This document shows, in pieces, positions 45,936 to 47,224 of a DNA stretch of 47,224 nucleotides. Location: the NCBI GenBank assembly GCA_017621495.1, contig JAGATB010000004.1, forward strand, positions 1 to 47,224. Reading direction: 5' to 3'. Under the pieces are notes generated by a model, which was given only the letters and a program-made list of their open reading frames with translations, had not been told where the DNA came from and searched no databases. Every line of letters starts with the position of its first letter. The stretch's first letter is position 1. Position numbers and translations under genes: made by a program. Source of the stretch: Clostridia bacterium (lineage in GTDB: Bacteria; Bacillota; Clostridia; UMGS1810).

Positions 45936-46586
45936 ATGTTTAGTGTTATATTTGATATGGACGGCACTTTGCTGGATACTCAAAGAATATGTATACCTGC
46001 ATGGGATTATGCCGGAGACAAACAGAGTATAGAAGCCATGGGAAGCCATATACCATATGTGTGTGGTATGAATGAGCTTGGCTGGTCATCATATCTGGAA
46101 GATAATTTCCCCGGTCTTGATATTATAACCTTTAAAAAGGATATGAGAGAATACATAAATATTAACTTGAAGGTCAAGTTTATGAAGGGTGCCCCCGAAC
46201 TTATGAAATTTTTGAAGAATAAAAATATAAAGATGGCACTGGCATCAGGGTCTTCTATGGGCTCTATAGTCCATCATCTTACCGAAGTAGATGCCCTGGA
46301 CAGCTTTGACGTTATTGTAAGCGGCAAGGAAGTGGAGCACGGCAAACCGGCGCCTGATATCTTTCTTCTCACAGCCGAGAGGCTGGGAGTCTCTCCGGAG
46401 GAATGTTTCGTTTTTGAAGATTCAGCCAACGGTGTAAAGGCTGCTCACGCAGCCGGTATGAAATGTATCGGCATACCGGACGTAGTTGAATTTAGCGAAG
46501 ATGTAAAAAAGCTTATGTTCGCAGAGCTTTCTTCACTGGATGAAGCAATTGAAGTTTTTAAAGGGTATCCGGCTTTTTTAATTTGA
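45936..46586 (+). CDS. HAD-superfamily phosphatase (beta-phosphoglucomutase-like)
   Basis: 216 residues. HAD motifs: FDMDGTLLDT (I, catalytic Asp pair), ALASGSS (II), Lys in GKPAPDIFL (III) and VFEDSANGVKAAHAAGM (IV). Alpha-helical cap between I and II as in subfamily I with beta-phosphoglucomutase and phosphoglycolate phosphatase; substrate unknown. ATG 45936 lies 8 nt from GGAGGTG (45923-45929). Single-gene unit. Confidence 0.93.
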   Translation: MFSVIFDMDGTLLDTQRICIPAWDYAGDKQSIEAMGSHIPYVCGMNELGWSSYLEDNFPGLDIITFKKDMREYININLKVKFMKGAPELMKFLKNKNIKMALASGSSMGSIVHHLTEVDALDSFDVIVSGKEVEHGKPAPDIFLLTAERLGVSPEECFVFEDSANGVKAAHAAGMKCIGIPDVVEFSEDVKKLMFAELSSLDEAIEVFKGYPAFLI

Positions 46587-46607
46587 TGTCAGATGATAAT
46601 GACAGAT

Positions 46608-46640
46608 AATTTGTCACATATTATTTTTATGTGACAAATT
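46608..46640. terminator. Bidirectional hairpin between HAD and SurA-like genes
   Basis: 13-bp perfect stem AATTTGTCACATA/TATGTGACAAATT with a TTATTTT loop, placed between the two convergent genes. The flanks are AT-rich but without a strict T-run. Confidence 0.7.
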
Positions 46641-46689
46641 GCTGTTATAAATAATATTTAATATATTTTTATGCATTATTTGTGTAACA

Positions 46690-47224
46690 TTAACCTTCAT
46701 ATAATTCTTCAATTTCAGAATCATAAAATTTGATGTCAGCGTTATGCATAACGATTGCTACATATTCTTCAAAACTATCATATTTTTTTAAACCTTCAAC
46801 ATATTGATGAAGTGCATCTCTTTGAAACATATTATAAGCACTTTTCTCTAATTCAATTAAATATTCTTCAGTTGAACTGTAGGAAGCATCTATATACATT
46901 TGCAAAGCTTCAGCGTCTCTTCCACCTTCTTCAAGGATGATTTTAGTTTGTTCCATGTAATCTTTTATGCTTGATTGCAGAGGCTTAATCTTCAATCTTT
47001 CGGCTTCTGAAGTTAAAACACGATTTTTAATTAATGAATACAAGATTTCTTTTTCTTGTTCCGGGGTGTCTGCTCTTTGTGCTATTTTTTGAGCTTCAAA
47101 ATTCATTCTTGTGATATCATACTCGTTAACTGTAATTATAATATCATTTATTCCGTCTCTTTTCGATAAATCTATTATTTTTTTATATATGGATTTAATT
47201 ATTTCGACTTCATCACCCGAATTA
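46690..47224 (-). CDS. SurA/PpiC N-domain-like protein, 5' end outside window
   Basis: The frame stays open to the right edge (codons readable from 47223), so the Met at 47106 is internal and the gene is truncated. About 178 C-terminal residues are present. TVNEYDITRMNFEAQKIA (VNGEPIT-like) followed by LYSLIKNRVLTSEAERLKI resembles the N-terminal chaperone region of SurA/PrsA-type foldases, here without a PpiC isomerase domain after it. The full protein may have an N-terminal membrane anchor that is not visible. Function unknown. Confidence 0.7.
   Translation of the reverse strand, partial: NSGDEVEIIKSIYKKIIDLSKRDGINDIIITVNEYDITRMNFEAQKIAQRADTPEQEKEILYSLIKNRVLTSEAERLKIKPLQSSIKDYMEQTKIILEEGGRDAEALQMYIDASYSSTEEYLIELEKSAYNMFQRDALHQYVEGLKKYDSFEEYVAIVMHNADIKFYDSEIEELYEG

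Overview
This window is a 47.2 kb chromosome segment from a strictly anaerobic, low-to-mid GC member of the Clostridia, probably a gut Oscillospirales/Ruminococcaceae-type organism. This is inferred from a V-type ATPase instead of an F-type one, anaerobic ribonucleotide reductase NrdDG, PPi-dependent phosphofructokinase, HemZ, ECF transporter S components, Gram-positive Shine-Dalgarno sites (AGGAGG), near-consensus sigma-A promoters and short palindromic repeats of a kind common in gut Clostridia. No rRNA, tRNA, CRISPR array, insertion sequence or prophage module is visible.

Layout. 1-1917: end of dnaK and dnaJ. 1973-5887 (minus): ileS and purC. 6099-10012: sbcD-sbcC. 10017-13511: a uronate-catabolism locus with a divergent AraC-type regulator, a KduI with an unusual N-terminal fusion, and kduD. 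13840-15850: a solitary tyrosine recombinase, a pair of inverted sites bounding a short segment that carries an outward-facing promoter, then a lipoprotein gene. 16088-25627: uppP followed by the nine-gene V-ATPase operon, interrupted between atpB and atpD by a palindromic repeat. 25757-28275 (minus): queT behind a candidate preQ1 leader, pfp and a CpXC-domain gene. 28418-31305: glyA, rarA and a zinc-ribbon gene. 31661-34382: nrdD-nrdG with tandem NrdR boxes. 34389-35195: FMN riboswitch and ribU. 35256-36817: DUF1540, a lone fumarase beta-type subunit, DUF1858 and a cold shock protein. 36920-39492: RpiR regulator, HI0933-type flavoprotein and a membrane-anchored protein. 39495-45773 (minus): recJ-relA-MBL-hemZ operon. 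45936-46586: HAD phosphatase. 46690-47224: the end of a SurA/PpiC-like gene that runs off the right edge.

Most genes are ordinary housekeeping genes. The most interesting structure is at 13840-15850. A 25-bp inverted repeat (24 of 25 matching; arms 14692-14716 and 14942-14966) lies between a tyrosine recombinase and a lipoprotein gene. Each arm looks like a recombinase core site. The segment between them holds a near-perfect promoter (TTGACA-17-TAAAAT, extended -10) that now points away from the lipoprotein gene, and a terminator that blocks read-through towards it. This is the expected arrangement of a phase-variable DNA inversion switch shown in its OFF state.

Other points of note are an in-frame fusion of a discoidin-like domain to KduI with an intact internal ribosome binding site; two ~107-bp palindromic elements whose arms and internal hairpin covary; an IleRS of the eukaryote-like (IleRS2) type without a T-box; Na+-ligand residues in the V-ATPase rotor; and an orphan fumarase beta subunit. 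Many listed start sites differ from the longest open frame because the longest frame runs into a promoter, riboswitch or neighbouring gene.
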